Positions 45,044 to 53,775 of a stretch of 64,000 nucleotides of DNA are shown one piece after another (positions within the stretch are counted from its first letter, which is position 1; every line of letters starts with the position of its first letter). The DNA comes from Desulfosarcina alkanivorans (GTDB taxonomy: Bacteria > Desulfobacterota > Desulfobacteria > Desulfobacterales > Desulfosarcinaceae): contig NZ_AP021874.1 of the NCBI RefSeq assembly GCF_009688945.1, forward strand, positions 7,260,709-7,324,708, written 5' to 3'. Made by a program: the position numbers and the translations under genes. The notes under the pieces were generated by a model. The model was not told the DNA's origin. It searched no databases and saw nothing but the letters and a program-made list of their open reading frames with translations.

Positions 45044-46825
45044 TCAGACCTCCAGTTCAGCCGACAGGGCATTTTTCTTGCCGGCGGCATACTGCATGCT
45101 ATAGAGCTTGCGGTATTCACCGTTGGCGGACAACAGGGTTTCATGTGTGCCTTCTTCAACAATACGCCCGCCGACAATGACGGCGATGTGATCAGCAGAG
45201 GCGATGGTGGAAAGGCGGTGGGCGATCACCACGGTGGTTCGTCCGTGCATCAGGTTTTCCAAGGCTTTCTGAACCACGGACTCCGCTTCCGAGTCCAGAG
45301 ATGAGGTGGCTTCATCCAGAATCAGGATGGGCGCATTCTTGATCAGCGCCCTGGCGATGCACAGGCGCTGTTTTTCGCCTCCGGAGAGCCTTCCACCCAG
45401 TTCGCCGATCATGGTGTCATATCCGTTGGGGAAGCGCTGGATGAAATCGTGAGCGAACGCGGCCCTGGCTGCGGCCACGATTTGCTCCTCCGTGGCATCG
45501 GGCCGGCCGTAGGTGATATTGTCGCGAACCGTTTCGTTGAATAAAATGGGGTCCTGGGTGACAATGGCGATCTGGCTGCGAAGGTTGGCCAGGGCATAGT
45601 CGCGAATGTCGGTGCCGTCAATGCGGATACATCCCCCGGTGACATCGAAAAAGCGGGGGATCAGGTTGGCCAGGGTGCTCTTACCGCCGCCGCTCATGCC
45701 CACCAGTGCCAAGACTTGGCCATGATCCACCTTCAGGTCTATGCCCTTGAGTACATCCTGATTGCCGTAACTGAAGCGAACTTTTTCAAAAGAAACCTGG
45801 TGAGGTCCGGGTACGATGGATTGAGGGGCGGCGGAATCCTGGATGTCGCAGGGCGTCTCGATGATATCGAAAACGCGGTCGGCGGCGGCCATACCCTGTT
45901 GGATGGTGTTGTTAAGGTGGCTCAGTTTCCGTACCGGATCGTATAGAAGCAGGACGCATGCAAGAAAGCTCATGAACGTACCCGGCGTGGTCTTGCCGGC
46001 GACCACCTCCGAACCGCCGTACCAGATGACGAAAGCGATGCCCAGACCACCAAAGAATTCCATGATTGGCGAGGAAAGGGCACGCACCTTGACGCCCTTA
46101 ATCTCCAGGTTGAAAAGCTGCCGGGTCTGGTCAAAGAATCGCCGCTTTTCGTGCTGCTCCATGCCGAAGGCTTTAACGATCTTGCTGCCGGCAAAGGTTT
46201 CGTGCAGGAAGGCGCTCAGGCTGGCCATGGCCTCCTGGCAGCCGGTGCTCACCCGTCGCACCTTGCGTCCCAGGATAAAGATCGGCCAGAAGGCCACTGG
46301 CAGCACAAAAAAGGCGATGATGGCCATGCGCCAGTTCTGGTAGAAAATTACCCCGGTCAGGCCCACGATGGTGGCGATGTCCCGCATGGAACTGGTGACG
46401 GCGGTCGAGACCATCGATTTGAGGATATTGACGTCATTGGTGATGCGCGACATGAGCGTGCCGGTGCGCGCTTTTTGAAAAAAAGCCAGGGAGAGGTCTT
46501 GGATGTGGTCGTAAAGCTGATTGCGCAGGCGGCGAATGATATCTTCGCCGACATAGTTCATGAAATACTCCTGGCCATAGCGACCCAGTCCATTTATCAG
46601 AAACACGACAATCACCAGCAGAGGCATGACGATCAGCCCCGTGGTATCTCTGTTCACGAAGATGTCGTCGATGACCGGTTTGATCAGGTACCCCGTTGCC
46701 GTGGTGGCCGCCGAAATCATCAGGCTGCATGCGGCGGCCATGACCAGGCGACCGCTGTTTTTCTTGATCAGGGCCAGTATCCGCCGATGCCGGTCCCTGA
46801 CCTCTATGTTGAAAAGATGTTTCAC
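45044..46825 (-). CDS. msbA: lipid A export ATP-binding/permease protein MsbA
   Basis: A 593-residue half-transporter that flips lipid A-core across the inner membrane. Six transmembrane helices occupy the first ~320 residues (GRLVMAAACSLMISAATTAT onward). The ATPase has Walker A LVGMSGGGKSTLANLI, signature GGRLSGGEKQRLCIARALI, Walker B PILILDEATSSLDSE and the H-loop VVIAHRLST. I prefer the GTG at 46825, with AAGGA eight bases upstream, over a GTG at 46873 that lacks a ribosome binding site. Generic MsbA/lipid ABC exporters look alike, but the LPS setting favours MsbA. Confidence 0.9.
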   Translation of the reverse strand: MKHLFNIEVRDRHRRILALIKKNSGRLVMAAACSLMISAATTATGYLIKPVIDDIFVNRDTTGLIVMPLLVIVVFLINGLGRYGQEYFMNYVGEDIIRRLRNQLYDHIQDLSLAFFQKARTGTLMSRITNDVNILKSMVSTAVTSSMRDIATIVGLTGVIFYQNWRMAIIAFFVLPVAFWPIFILGRKVRRVSTGCQEAMASLSAFLHETFAGSKIVKAFGMEQHEKRRFFDQTRQLFNLEIKGVKVRALSSPIMEFFGGLGIAFVIWYGGSEVVAGKTTPGTFMSFLACVLLLYDPVRKLSHLNNTIQQGMAAADRVFDIIETPCDIQDSAAPQSIVPGPHQVSFEKVRFSYGNQDVLKGIDLKVDHGQVLALVGMSGGGKSTLANLIPRFFDVTGGCIRIDGTDIRDYALANLRSQIAIVTQDPILFNETVRDNITYGRPDATEEQIVAAARAAFAHDFIQRFPNGYDTMIGELGGRLSGGEKQRLCIARALIKNAPILILDEATSSLDSEAESVVQKALENLMHGRTTVVIAHRLSTIASADHIAVIVGGRIVEEGTHETLLSANGEYRKLYSMQYAAGKKNALSAELEV

Positions 46826-46983
46826 ACCCGTTTTCCTTATTGTCTGTAAGCGCTCACGCTTCCTGGATCCCACGCGCCACCGTATTTAACCCATGGGGCG
46901 CTTTTTGTAAACGATGGGGTTGAAAGCGGCCCCATCGGCAGTGCCCCGGAGAGGGCAGTCACCGCCGACTGTCGGGATAGCCA

Positions 46984-47012
46984 TTGCCAATCCATGCCTG
47001 ACACTATATAAA
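46984..47012 (+). promoter_or_regulatory. sigma-70 promoter upstream of the DHS-like gene
   Basis: TTGCCA (46984-46989), a 17-base spacer and TATAAA (47007-47012): five of six matches in each hexamer with ideal spacing. It lies in the divergent gap between msbA and the gene starting at 47110. Confidence 0.6.
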
Positions 47013-47109
47013 ATCGGCAACGATCAACGCCCCATGCCGTGCGATTCGAGCGCCCTGCATGCCAATGGGTGTCCCGGTTTGCCGGGACTCCCGGAATGGA
47101 CTTGAAATT

Positions 47110-48063
47110 ATGCCTCATCAGGAAATAGATCTTTCCTTATTGAAAACCTATCAGGCGTCGGCCAGGCCCTCCAAGGTGACCACGGCCCTTGAAGGCCGAC
47201 CGCTGCGGCGGGGCATGGCCGTTTCAGAATTTCTGGATGGCCTGCCCGCCGTTTTGAAAGCCGATGAATTCAAAGCCCTTGCCCGGGCCGTTGCGGTTGC
47301 CAGGCAGCGGAAAAAGCCGGTTGTGGTCATGTTCGGCGGGCACGTGATAAAAACCGGCTGCGCCCCGGTGCTGGCCGGGCTGGCCGCGGACGGGTTCATC
47401 ACCCATCTGGCATCCAACGGCGCGGCGGCCATTCACGATACCGAACTGGCGCGCTTCGGCCACACCTCGGAGGACGTGGGCGCGCAGCTGGAAGACGGCT
47501 CCTTCGGCATGGCTGCCGACACCGCCCTGCTGGTCAACGATGCGGCCAGACGATCCGCCGCCGGCAGTGAGGGCTTCGGGGAGGCGGTCGGTGCGCTGCT
47601 GCGCCGGGAGAAGGCCCCCCACATCCAGCGCGCCCTGATTGCCCGTGCCCATGAATTGAAAATCCCCTACACCCTTCACGTGGCCATGGGCACGGATATC
47701 GTCCACCAGCATCCGACGGCCAGCGGTGCCGCCATCGGCGAGGCCTCGCTTCGGGATTTCCGTATATTTGCGGCCAGCGTATCGAAACTGGGCGGCGGCG
47801 GCGTGGTGATCAACCTGGGCAGTGCCGTGGTCATGCCGGAGGTGTTTTTAAAGGCCCTTGCCGTGGCCCGCAACCTGGGATATGCGGTCAAGGATTTCAC
47901 CACGGCCAACTTTGACATGATCCAGCACTACCGCCCCGGTGTCAATGTGGTTCAGCGGCCGGTGCTCGCCGGCGGCCGCGGGTACGCCATCACCGGCCAC
48001 CACGAGATCATGATTCCCCTGCTTGCGGCTGCCGTTTATGAATACGCAGAGGCCCGGGACTGA
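47110..48063 (+). CDS. conserved protein, deoxyhypusine-synthase-like
   Basis: A 317-residue soluble protein. The pattern KPVVVMFGGHVIKTGCAPVL, LASNGAAAIHDTELARFGHT and GGVVINLGSAVVMPEVFLKA resembles the Rossmann-like NAD-binding fold of deoxyhypusine synthase. Bacteria generally lack the eIF5A substrate, so the reaction is unknown. HVAMGTDIVHQHPTASGAAI is another strongly patterned stretch. I chose ATG 47110; the upstream frame adds unrelated residues. It precedes gmhA and hldE on the same strand with a 257-base gap, and its own promoter is visible. The fold assignment is from motif shape only. Confidence 0.6.
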   Translation: MPHQEIDLSLLKTYQASARPSKVTTALEGRPLRRGMAVSEFLDGLPAVLKADEFKALARAVAVARQRKKPVVVMFGGHVIKTGCAPVLAGLAADGFITHLASNGAAAIHDTELARFGHTSEDVGAQLEDGSFGMAADTALLVNDAARRSAAGSEGFGEAVGALLRREKAPHIQRALIARAHELKIPYTLHVAMGTDIVHQHPTASGAAIGEASLRDFRIFAASVSKLGGGGVVINLGSAVVMPEVFLKALAVARNLGYAVKDFTTANFDMIQHYRPGVNVVQRPVLAGGRGYAITGHHEIMIPLLAAAVYEYAEARD

Positions 48064-48320
48064 TTGACGGCCAAAGCCGGCGTGCTATCGACTTCCCTGA
48101 AAGGACGTTTCATCGGTGTTTGAACTGCCCGGGGGAGGTGGCGCCTCGGACCCCGGGGATAGGGGCCTCGGGCCCCCGACCTTCGTGGAGCATGTCGGGT
48201 CATTATAAAAATGCTGCAAATCCCGCCCGTGTATGGTAATAATATCGATTTTGGGTAATCGCGGTGATGGTGATGGGGCCGACACCACCCGCTGCCGACA
48301 CGAGGGAGAATGACGGAACC

Positions 48321-48896
48321 ATGCTGAACACCATGATCGACGCGCATGTCCAATGTCTGGAAAACCTGAAACCCATGGCGCCCGTCCTGAAAACCGCGGG
48401 CGATATGCTGTTGCAGTGCCTGCTCGACGGCGGCAAATTGATGATATGCGGCAACGGGGGCAGCGCGAGTGACGCCCAGCACTTTGCCGCGGAGATCGTG
48501 GGACGGTTCGAGCGGGAACGGCGGGCCTACCCGGCCGTGGCACTGTCAACGGATACTTCCATTCTTACTGCCGTGGGTAACGACTATGGCTACCGTGAGG
48601 TGTTTGCCCGTCAGGTCGCCGGCCTTGGCCGTTCCGGAGATGTCCTGATCGGCATCTCTACCTCGGGGCACTCGGAAAACATCGTCCGGGCAGTCGAGCA
48701 GGCCGCCTCTTCAGGTCTGAAGACCATAGGCCTGTTGGGAAAAGACGGCGGCACCTTGAGCCGCCTGGTGGATCAGGCCATCGTGGTGGACAGCGCCACC
48801 ACGGCGCGTATCCAGGAGGCGCATATTTTTATCCTGCATTACTGGGCCTGGCTGATCGAAAGCGGGTTGCCCCAAACCCATGGAGACCCGGTGTGA
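48321..48896 (+). CDS. gmhA: D-sedoheptulose 7-phosphate isomerase
   Basis: A 191-residue SIS-domain enzyme, first step of ADP-heptose synthesis. LMICGNGGSASDAQHFAAEI near residue 53 and LIGISTSGHSENIVRAVEQA are the phosphosugar-binding motifs; the IQEAHIFILHYWAWLIE segment carries active-site Glu/His. Its stop overlaps the GTG of hldE by four bases. It feeds WaaC and WaaF encoded ten kilobases upstream. Confidence 0.95.
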   Translation: MLNTMIDAHVQCLENLKPMAPVLKTAGDMLLQCLLDGGKLMICGNGGSASDAQHFAAEIVGRFERERRAYPAVALSTDTSILTAVGNDYGYREVFARQVAGLGRSGDVLIGISTSGHSENIVRAVEQAASSGLKTIGLLGKDGGTLSRLVDQAIVVDSATTARIQEAHIFILHYWAWLIESGLPQTHGDPV

Positions 48897-50404
48897 CCAT
48901 CTCTTCCACGCATAGCCATCTGGCCGACCGACTGGGACGGGCCACCGTCCTCGTGGTGGGCGACCTGATGCTGGACTGCTACTATTGGGGCGATGTCCGC
49001 CGGATTTCTCCGGAAGCCCCTGTTCCGGTGGTCAAGGTCAAGGTCAATGAGAAAACCTACCGGCTTGGCGGTGCGGGAAACGTGGCCGCCAACCTCACCG
49101 GTTTGGGCTGCCGTGCCGCCCTCATCGGGCTGATCGGAAAAGATACGGCCGCCGGCCGGGTCAAGGACCTGCTGGCGTCATTCAACATCGATGATCGCTG
49201 CGTCGCCGATGCCGACAGGCCAACCACCACCAAAACCCGCATCATGGCCAGCAAACAGCAGGTGGTTCGGCTGGATGAAGAGGACGGCAGCGGCATCACC
49301 ACCGGGACGGCCCATCGGCTGCTCTCGGCGGCGACGGACATGATCCCCCGTGCGGACGCGGTTATCCTGTCGGATTACGGCAAGGGCATGTTTGCTTCCC
49401 CGGAGTTCATCCAGCAGATCATCCGCGCCTGCAACGAAGCAGGGGTGCCTGTTTTTATTGACCCCAAGGGCAGGGACTGGAGCCGGTATGCCGGGGCCAC
49501 CTGCATCACGCCCAATACGGCCGAACTGGAACTGGCAACCGGCAGCCGGGTCCGGGCGGAAGGTGAACTGGTTCCCGTCGCCCTGGATTTTCGACGGCAA
49601 CTGGGTGTCGCGTGGCTGCTGGTTACCCGGGGGCCTGAAGGCATGGCCCTTTTCGGCGAGGATCCCTCGCCGGTTCTGATTGCCGCCCGGGCCAGGGAGG
49701 TGTTTGACGTGTCCGGGGCCGGCGATACGGTGATCGCCACCCTGGCGGCCGGTGTGGCCACCGGCCTGTCCTTTGCCCAGGCGGCATCGGTGGCCAACAC
49801 GGCTGCCGGGATTGTCGTCGGGAAACTGGGCACCTGGGCGCTTCGCTGGGCCGAACTGGAAAACGCGCTGATGGGTGAAGCGGAGCCGAAACCCGCATCC
49901 ACCCTCTGGAAGGTGGCCGGCCTCCCGGAGGCATCGGACCGGCTCGCCACCTGGCGTCAGGCCGGGCAGCGCATCGTTTTCACCAACGGCTGCTTCGACC
50001 TGCTGCACCCCGGCCATGTCAGTTTGCTGCACCAGGCCCGCCACCTGGGGGACCGATTGATTGTGGGCTTGAACACGGACGCATCCATCCAGCGGCTCAA
50101 GGGGGCGCAGCGGCCCATTCTACCCGGCCGGGACCGGGCGGCCATTCTCAGCGCACTCGAAGATGTGGACATGGTGGTTTTTTTTGATGACGACACCCCC
50201 TTGAATCTCATCGCGCAACTCAAGCCGGACATCCTGGTCAAAGGCGCCGATTACCGGATCGAGGACGTGGTCGGCAAGTCCGTGGTCGAGGCCTATGGCG
50301 GTCAGGTCCGTCTCGTTGAGATCCTCGAGGGACACAGCACCACCGCCATCGCCCGCAAGTTGTCCGCCAACGGCAATAATTCAGAACCATCTGTTAAGGA
50401 GTAA
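48893..50404 (+). CDS. hldE: bifunctional heptose 7-phosphate kinase / heptose 1-phosphate adenylyltransferase
   Basis: A 503-residue fusion. Residues ~1-325 are a ribokinase-fold kinase (YRLGGAGNVAANLTGLG; anion hole FDVSGAGDTVIATLAAGVA). Residues ~355-495 are a nucleotidyltransferase (RIVFTNGCFDLLHPGHVSLL with HxGH, and later LVKGADYRIEDVVG). Together they make ADP-D-glycero-D-manno-heptose. GTG start, overlapping gmhA. Confidence 0.95.
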   Translation: MTISSTHSHLADRLGRATVLVVGDLMLDCYYWGDVRRISPEAPVPVVKVKVNEKTYRLGGAGNVAANLTGLGCRAALIGLIGKDTAAGRVKDLLASFNIDDRCVADADRPTTTKTRIMASKQQVVRLDEEDGSGITTGTAHRLLSAATDMIPRADAVILSDYGKGMFASPEFIQQIIRACNEAGVPVFIDPKGRDWSRYAGATCITPNTAELELATGSRVRAEGELVPVALDFRRQLGVAWLLVTRGPEGMALFGEDPSPVLIAARAREVFDVSGAGDTVIATLAAGVATGLSFAQAASVANTAAGIVVGKLGTWALRWAELENALMGEAEPKPASTLWKVAGLPEASDRLATWRQAGQRIVFTNGCFDLLHPGHVSLLHQARHLGDRLIVGLNTDASIQRLKGAQRPILPGRDRAAILSALEDVDMVVFFDDDTPLNLIAQLKPDILVKGADYRIEDVVGKSVVEAYGGQVRLVEILEGHSTTAIARKLSANGNNSEPSVKE

Positions 50405-50407
50405 GGA

Positions 50408-50575
50408 ATGGCCATCAACCAGGAGCTGCTCGACATCCTCGCCTGTCCCCGGTGCAAGGGGGAAATTCACCTCAACGAGGCCGGTGACGGCCTGGTCTGC
50501 GAACGGTGCCGGCTGGTATACGAAATCCGGGATGACATCCCCATCATGCTGATCGAAGAGGCCAAAGCGCTTTGA
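50408..50575 (+). CDS. Trm112-like zinc ribbon protein (UPF0434/YcaR family)
   Basis: A 55-residue protein, MAINQELLDILACPRCKGEI to IMLIEEAKAL. Two CxxC pairs (CPRC and CERC) would bind one zinc, and YEIRDDIPIML is the family signature. In eukaryotes and archaea Trm112 activates methyltransferases; bacterial homologues are poorly understood. The ATG lies three bases after the hldE stop and has AAGGA in front, so it belongs to the same transcript. Confidence 0.88.
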   Translation: MAINQELLDILACPRCKGEIHLNEAGDGLVCERCRLVYEIRDDIPIMLIEEAKAL

Positions 50576-50582
50576 AGGTATC

Positions 50583-51119
50583 ATGAGCCAGCCCCAATCC
50601 CCCATGCCCGCCAGGCTGGTTGCGGGCTTTTTCGTGAAAGACAAGGCGCTGGCCGCCGACATCACCCGGGACCTGCAGGACCGGATGGGGCCGGTGGACA
50701 TGGTCAGCGCCTGGCTGAACTTCGATTTCACGACCTACTACGAAAGGGAGATGGGCGGGCCGCTGTATCGGCGGCTGGTCGTTTTCAAACGTCTCATCGA
50801 ACAGGTGGACCTGGCATCGATCAAGCAGGCGACCAACGAACTGGAACAAAAATACCAGCGCCAGGGACGACGCCGGGTGAACATCGATCCGGGATATCTG
50901 CTTGCCGAACGGTTTGTCCTGGCCACCGGCAAGAATTTTACCCACCGCATTTACATCGGGCAGGGCATTTATGCGGACCTGACCCTGATCTACCGGAAGG
51001 GCGCTTTCCGCACCCTGCCGTGGACCTACCCCGATTATGCCGACAGGCGCCTGATTGACTTTTTAACCCTGGTCCGAAATAAATATATGCTGGATTTGAA
51101 GCAAAGGACGCCATCATGA
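50583..51119 (+). CDS. DUF4416 family protein
   Basis: A 178-residue soluble protein of unknown function, typical of Desulfobacterota and some other anaerobes. Conserved features are PARLVAGFFVKDKALA, the middle NFDFTTYYEREMGGPLYRRL and the end YADLTLIYRKGAF-RTLPWTYPDY. No catalytic motif is evident. It overlaps yicC by four bases and follows the Trm112-like gene by seven. Confidence 0.85.
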   Translation: MSQPQSPMPARLVAGFFVKDKALAADITRDLQDRMGPVDMVSAWLNFDFTTYYEREMGGPLYRRLVVFKRLIEQVDLASIKQATNELEQKYQRQGRRRVNIDPGYLLAERFVLATGKNFTHRIYIGQGIYADLTLIYRKGAFRTLPWTYPDYADRRLIDFLTLVRNKYMLDLKQRTPS

Positions 51120-51997
51120 TCAAAAGCATGACCGCCTATGCCCGGGCGGAAAACCAGGCGGGGCCGTTCACCGTTCGCGTGGAAGTGCGGTCGTACAACA
51201 GCCGGCACCTTGATGTGGCCTTAAAACTGACCCACGGTTTCGAATCGCTGGAGGAGCGCATCAAAGGGACCATTGCCGACACCGTGGCCCGCGGGCGGGT
51301 GGACATCCGCGTGCGGATTCAGGACGAGAGCGAGGCGGGAACCGGGTTTGAGGCCAATCTGCCGCGCGCCCGGGCCTATTTCGAAGCCCTGAACGCCTTG
51401 AACGAGTCCCTGGGGCTGGCGGGCCCGATAACCATTGAGTCGGTCCTGGCGGCCGGCAGCATGATCCAGGCGGTCGAGGCCGAAAAGGACGTGGATGCCG
51501 TATGGTCCCAACTGGAACCGTGTCTGAAGACGGCCATGGCCGACCTGGACGCCATGCGGCGGGTCGAGGGGGAGAATATGGCCGGGGATTTCAGACAGCG
51601 GATGGATGCCATCGAGGCGATGCTGGAGGAGATCGGCACCCAGGCCGCCGGCTTGCCGCAAATGTATCGCCAGCGGCTCGAGGAGCGCATCGAGGCCCTT
51701 ACCCACGGTATCGTGGAGATCGACCAGACCCGCATCGCCCAGGAGGCGGCGCTGCTGGCGGACCGGGGCGACATCTCCGAGGAGATCGTGCGGGCCAGGA
51801 GCCACATCCAGCAGTTCAGGGCATTGATGGCCGACGATACGCCGGCCGGGCGGCCATTGAATTTTCTTCTTCAGGAGTTCAACCGGGAATTTAACACCAT
51901 GGGCTCGAAATCGGGCAAGGCCGCCATGTCGCACACCATCGTGGCGGTCAAATCGGAACTCGAAAAACTGCGCGAGCAGGTTCAGAACGTGGAATGA
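51116..51997 (+). CDS. yicC: YicC family endoribonuclease
   Basis: A 293-residue protein of the YicC/YloC family. The N-terminal MIKSMTAYARAENQAGPFTV with RVEVRSYNSRHLDV, and the C-terminal DUF1732 part with DISEEIVRARSHIQQFRALM and GRPLNFLLQEFNREFNTMGS, are complete. E. coli YicC is reported as an endoribonuclease. Usual neighbours gmk and remA follow. Confidence 0.93.
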   Translation: MIKSMTAYARAENQAGPFTVRVEVRSYNSRHLDVALKLTHGFESLEERIKGTIADTVARGRVDIRVRIQDESEAGTGFEANLPRARAYFEALNALNESLGLAGPITIESVLAAGSMIQAVEAEKDVDAVWSQLEPCLKTAMADLDAMRRVEGENMAGDFRQRMDAIEAMLEEIGTQAAGLPQMYRQRLEERIEALTHGIVEIDQTRIAQEAALLADRGDISEEIVRARSHIQQFRALMADDTPAGRPLNFLLQEFNREFNTMGSKSGKAAMSHTIVAVKSELEKLREQVQNVE

Positions 51998-51998
51998 C

Positions 51999-52253
51999 AT
52001 GGAAAAAAAACTGCTCAACATCGGCTTCGGAAACACGCTGGTGGCCGAACGGGTGGTGGCCATCGTCTCGCCCAGCTCCTCGCCCATGAAACGGTTGAAA
52101 GATGATGCCCGAAAAGAACGGCATCTGGTGGATGCCACCCAGGGACGCCGCACCCGGGCCATTATCATCATGGACAGCAATCACATCGTGTTGTCCGCCA
52201 TTCAGTTTGAAACGGTTTCCCAGCGATTCGAAGACCTGAAATCGGAAAAGTGA
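51999..52253 (+). CDS. remA: RemA/DUF370 family DNA-binding regulator
   Basis: An 84-residue protein. LLNIGFGNTLVAERVVAIVS, SSPMKRLKDDARKERHLVDA and TQGRRTRAIIIMDSNHIVLS are the family features. In Bacillus RemA activates biofilm-matrix genes; the role in Gram-negatives is not clear. It starts one base after the yicC stop and overlaps gmk by four bases. Confidence 0.93.
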   Translation: MEKKLLNIGFGNTLVAERVVAIVSPSSSPMKRLKDDARKERHLVDATQGRRTRAIIIMDSNHIVLSAIQFETVSQRFEDLKSEK

Positions 52254-52879
52254 CGACGTTGGAAGATACCCAAAAGCATGATTCGGGGATGAAGGGCGGC
52301 CGGCTCTTTGTGGTTTCCGCGCCCTCGGGGGCAGGCAAGACCACCTTGTGTGAAGCGGCACGCCAACAGCTGCCTGATCTGGTCTACTCGGTGAGTTCGA
52401 CCACGCGCCCGCCCCGGGAGGGGGAGCAGGAGGGCGTGGACTATTTTTTTGTCACCGAGGCACAGTTCCGTTCAGGAATCGATGCCGGCCAATGGGCGGA
52501 ATGGGCCCGGGTTCATGACAATTATTACGGCACGGCCGCCCGCTTCATCGAGGCGCATCTGGAAGCCGGCCGGGATGTACTGCTCGATATCGATGTCCAG
52601 GGGACGGAACAGATTCTGCAGCGCTATCCGGATGCCATCACCATCTTCATCATGGCACCGTCCATGGCCGTTCTTCGCCAGCGGATCACCGACCGGGGGC
52701 TGGACAGCGGCCCGGTGATCGACAAACGGATGGATAACGCGGCGGCTGAAATTGCCCGTCAGGGGATGTACTGTCACACCGTGGTCAATGACGACCTGAG
52801 CGATGCCATCAGCCGGTTTGTTTCCATTTTAAAGGGCGAGGCCTGTTTAAAGGGCGAGGCCGGGTGCCGTGGCCGCTAA
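52250..52879 (+). CDS. gmk: guanylate kinase
   Basis: A 209-residue enzyme phosphorylating GMP to GDP. P-loop FVVSAPSGAGKTTL near residues 17-30, YSVSSTTRPPREGEQEGVDY for GMP binding, and VLLDIDVQGTEQI are standard. The GTG at 52250 overlaps remA; an ATG at 52289 just before the P-loop strand is an alternative start. A short direct duplication occurs near its 3' end (AAAGGGCGAGGCC..., about 52832-52861). Confidence 0.94.
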   Translation: MTTLEDTQKHDSGMKGGRLFVVSAPSGAGKTTLCEAARQQLPDLVYSVSSTTRPPREGEQEGVDYFFVTEAQFRSGIDAGQWAEWARVHDNYYGTAARFIEAHLEAGRDVLLDIDVQGTEQILQRYPDAITIFIMAPSMAVLRQRITDRGLDSGPVIDKRMDNAAAEIARQGMYCHTVVNDDLSDAISRFVSILKGEACLKGEAGCRGR

Positions 52880-53654
52880 AACCCAAAAACGGCGGCTGCG
52901 GTCGGGTACCCGCGAGGTCCTCTATGGATTTCATCCGGTCATGGAGGCACTGGGCGCCGGCCGAAGAACGATCGATACCGTGATGGTGGACCGGGCCGGT
53001 CTTTCCGATCGTCAGGCCAGGGTCGTCGACCTGGCGCAGCGACGCCGGATTCCCTGTCAGACGCTGGATCCCGAGCAGATTCGTGCCGCCTGCGGCAGCG
53101 GCCAGCACCAGGGGATTGCCGCCAGGGTGTCCCCTTTGCCCGTCGATTCGCTGGAATCGGTCCTCTCCGAAAGCGGCTCCGACACCGGCGCCTGCCTGCT
53201 GGTGCTGCTGGACAGTATCGTGGACCCGAATAACCTGGGGGCCATCGTGCGCACGGCGCACTGTGCGGGAGCCGATGCCCTGGTAATTCCCAAGGATCGT
53301 GCTGTCGGGGCGATCCCGTCCGTGTCCAAGGCCTCCGCGGGCGCCCTGGAACACACGCGGCTGTGCCGGGTGACCAACCTGGCCGGTACCCTCCGGATGC
53401 TCAAGAAACAAGGTGTCTGGGTGGCCGGCCTGGCCATGGAGGGGGACCGGACCATTTTTCAGGCCGACCTCAAAGGCCCCCTGGCCCTGGTGGTGGGGGG
53501 CGAGGAGAAAGGCCTGCGGCCGCTGGTCCGGCAGCATTGCGACTACCTGGTTTCCATTCCGCTGTGCGGCCGTGTGGATTCCCTGAATGCATCGGCTGCT
53601 GCGGCCGTGGTGCTCTACGAAGCCTTCCGGCAGCGCCGGGCATCGACGGGGTGA
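52869..53654 (+). CDS. rlmB: 23S rRNA (guanosine-2'-O-)-methyltransferase RlmB, SpoU family
   Basis: A 261-residue SPOUT methyltransferase. After the basic leader comes the substrate-binding domain (EVLYGFHPVMEALGAGRR), then the knotted core: DSIVDPNNLGAIVRTAHCAG, LVVGGEEKGLRPLVR and IPLCGRVDSLNASAAAAVVL, which are SpoU motifs 1-3. The GTG start overlaps the gmk end by 11 bases. RlmB is the best fit; other TrmH-family targets are possible. Confidence 0.88.
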   Translation: MAAKTQKRRLRSGTREVLYGFHPVMEALGAGRRTIDTVMVDRAGLSDRQARVVDLAQRRRIPCQTLDPEQIRAACGSGQHQGIAARVSPLPVDSLESVLSESGSDTGACLLVLLDSIVDPNNLGAIVRTAHCAGADALVIPKDRAVGAIPSVSKASAGALEHTRLCRVTNLAGTLRMLKKQGVWVAGLAMEGDRTIFQADLKGPLALVVGGEEKGLRPLVRQHCDYLVSIPLCGRVDSLNASAAAAVVLYEAFRQRRASTG

Positions 53655-53667
53655 CCATATAATTTTG

Positions 53668-53745
53668 AATGATGAATTTTTAATTCTGAATGGCACCGTT
53701 TTGTAAAACGGTATAAAAAGATAGAATTACTTAATTCAAAATTAA
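53668..53745. repeat. AT-rich inverted-repeat element, copy 2
   Basis: A 78-base element in the rlmB-icd gap. Its first 24 bases match copy 1 (31545-31568) except one position; its right end ATTCAAAATTAA (53734-53745) is identical to that of copy 1 (31637-31648). A perfect internal hairpin ACCGTTTT-GT-AAAACGGT lies at 53695-53712. An extra AATTTTGAAT sits at 53661-53670. Confidence 0.75.
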
Positions 53746-53775
53746 TAATTGGGCTTAAGTCAGGAGGAACGGTAT

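Noticed and set aside
52832..52861. Short direct repeat at the 3' end of gmk as a possible mobile footprint
   Set aside because: About a dozen bases in tandem inside the gene tail; more likely a simple local duplication.
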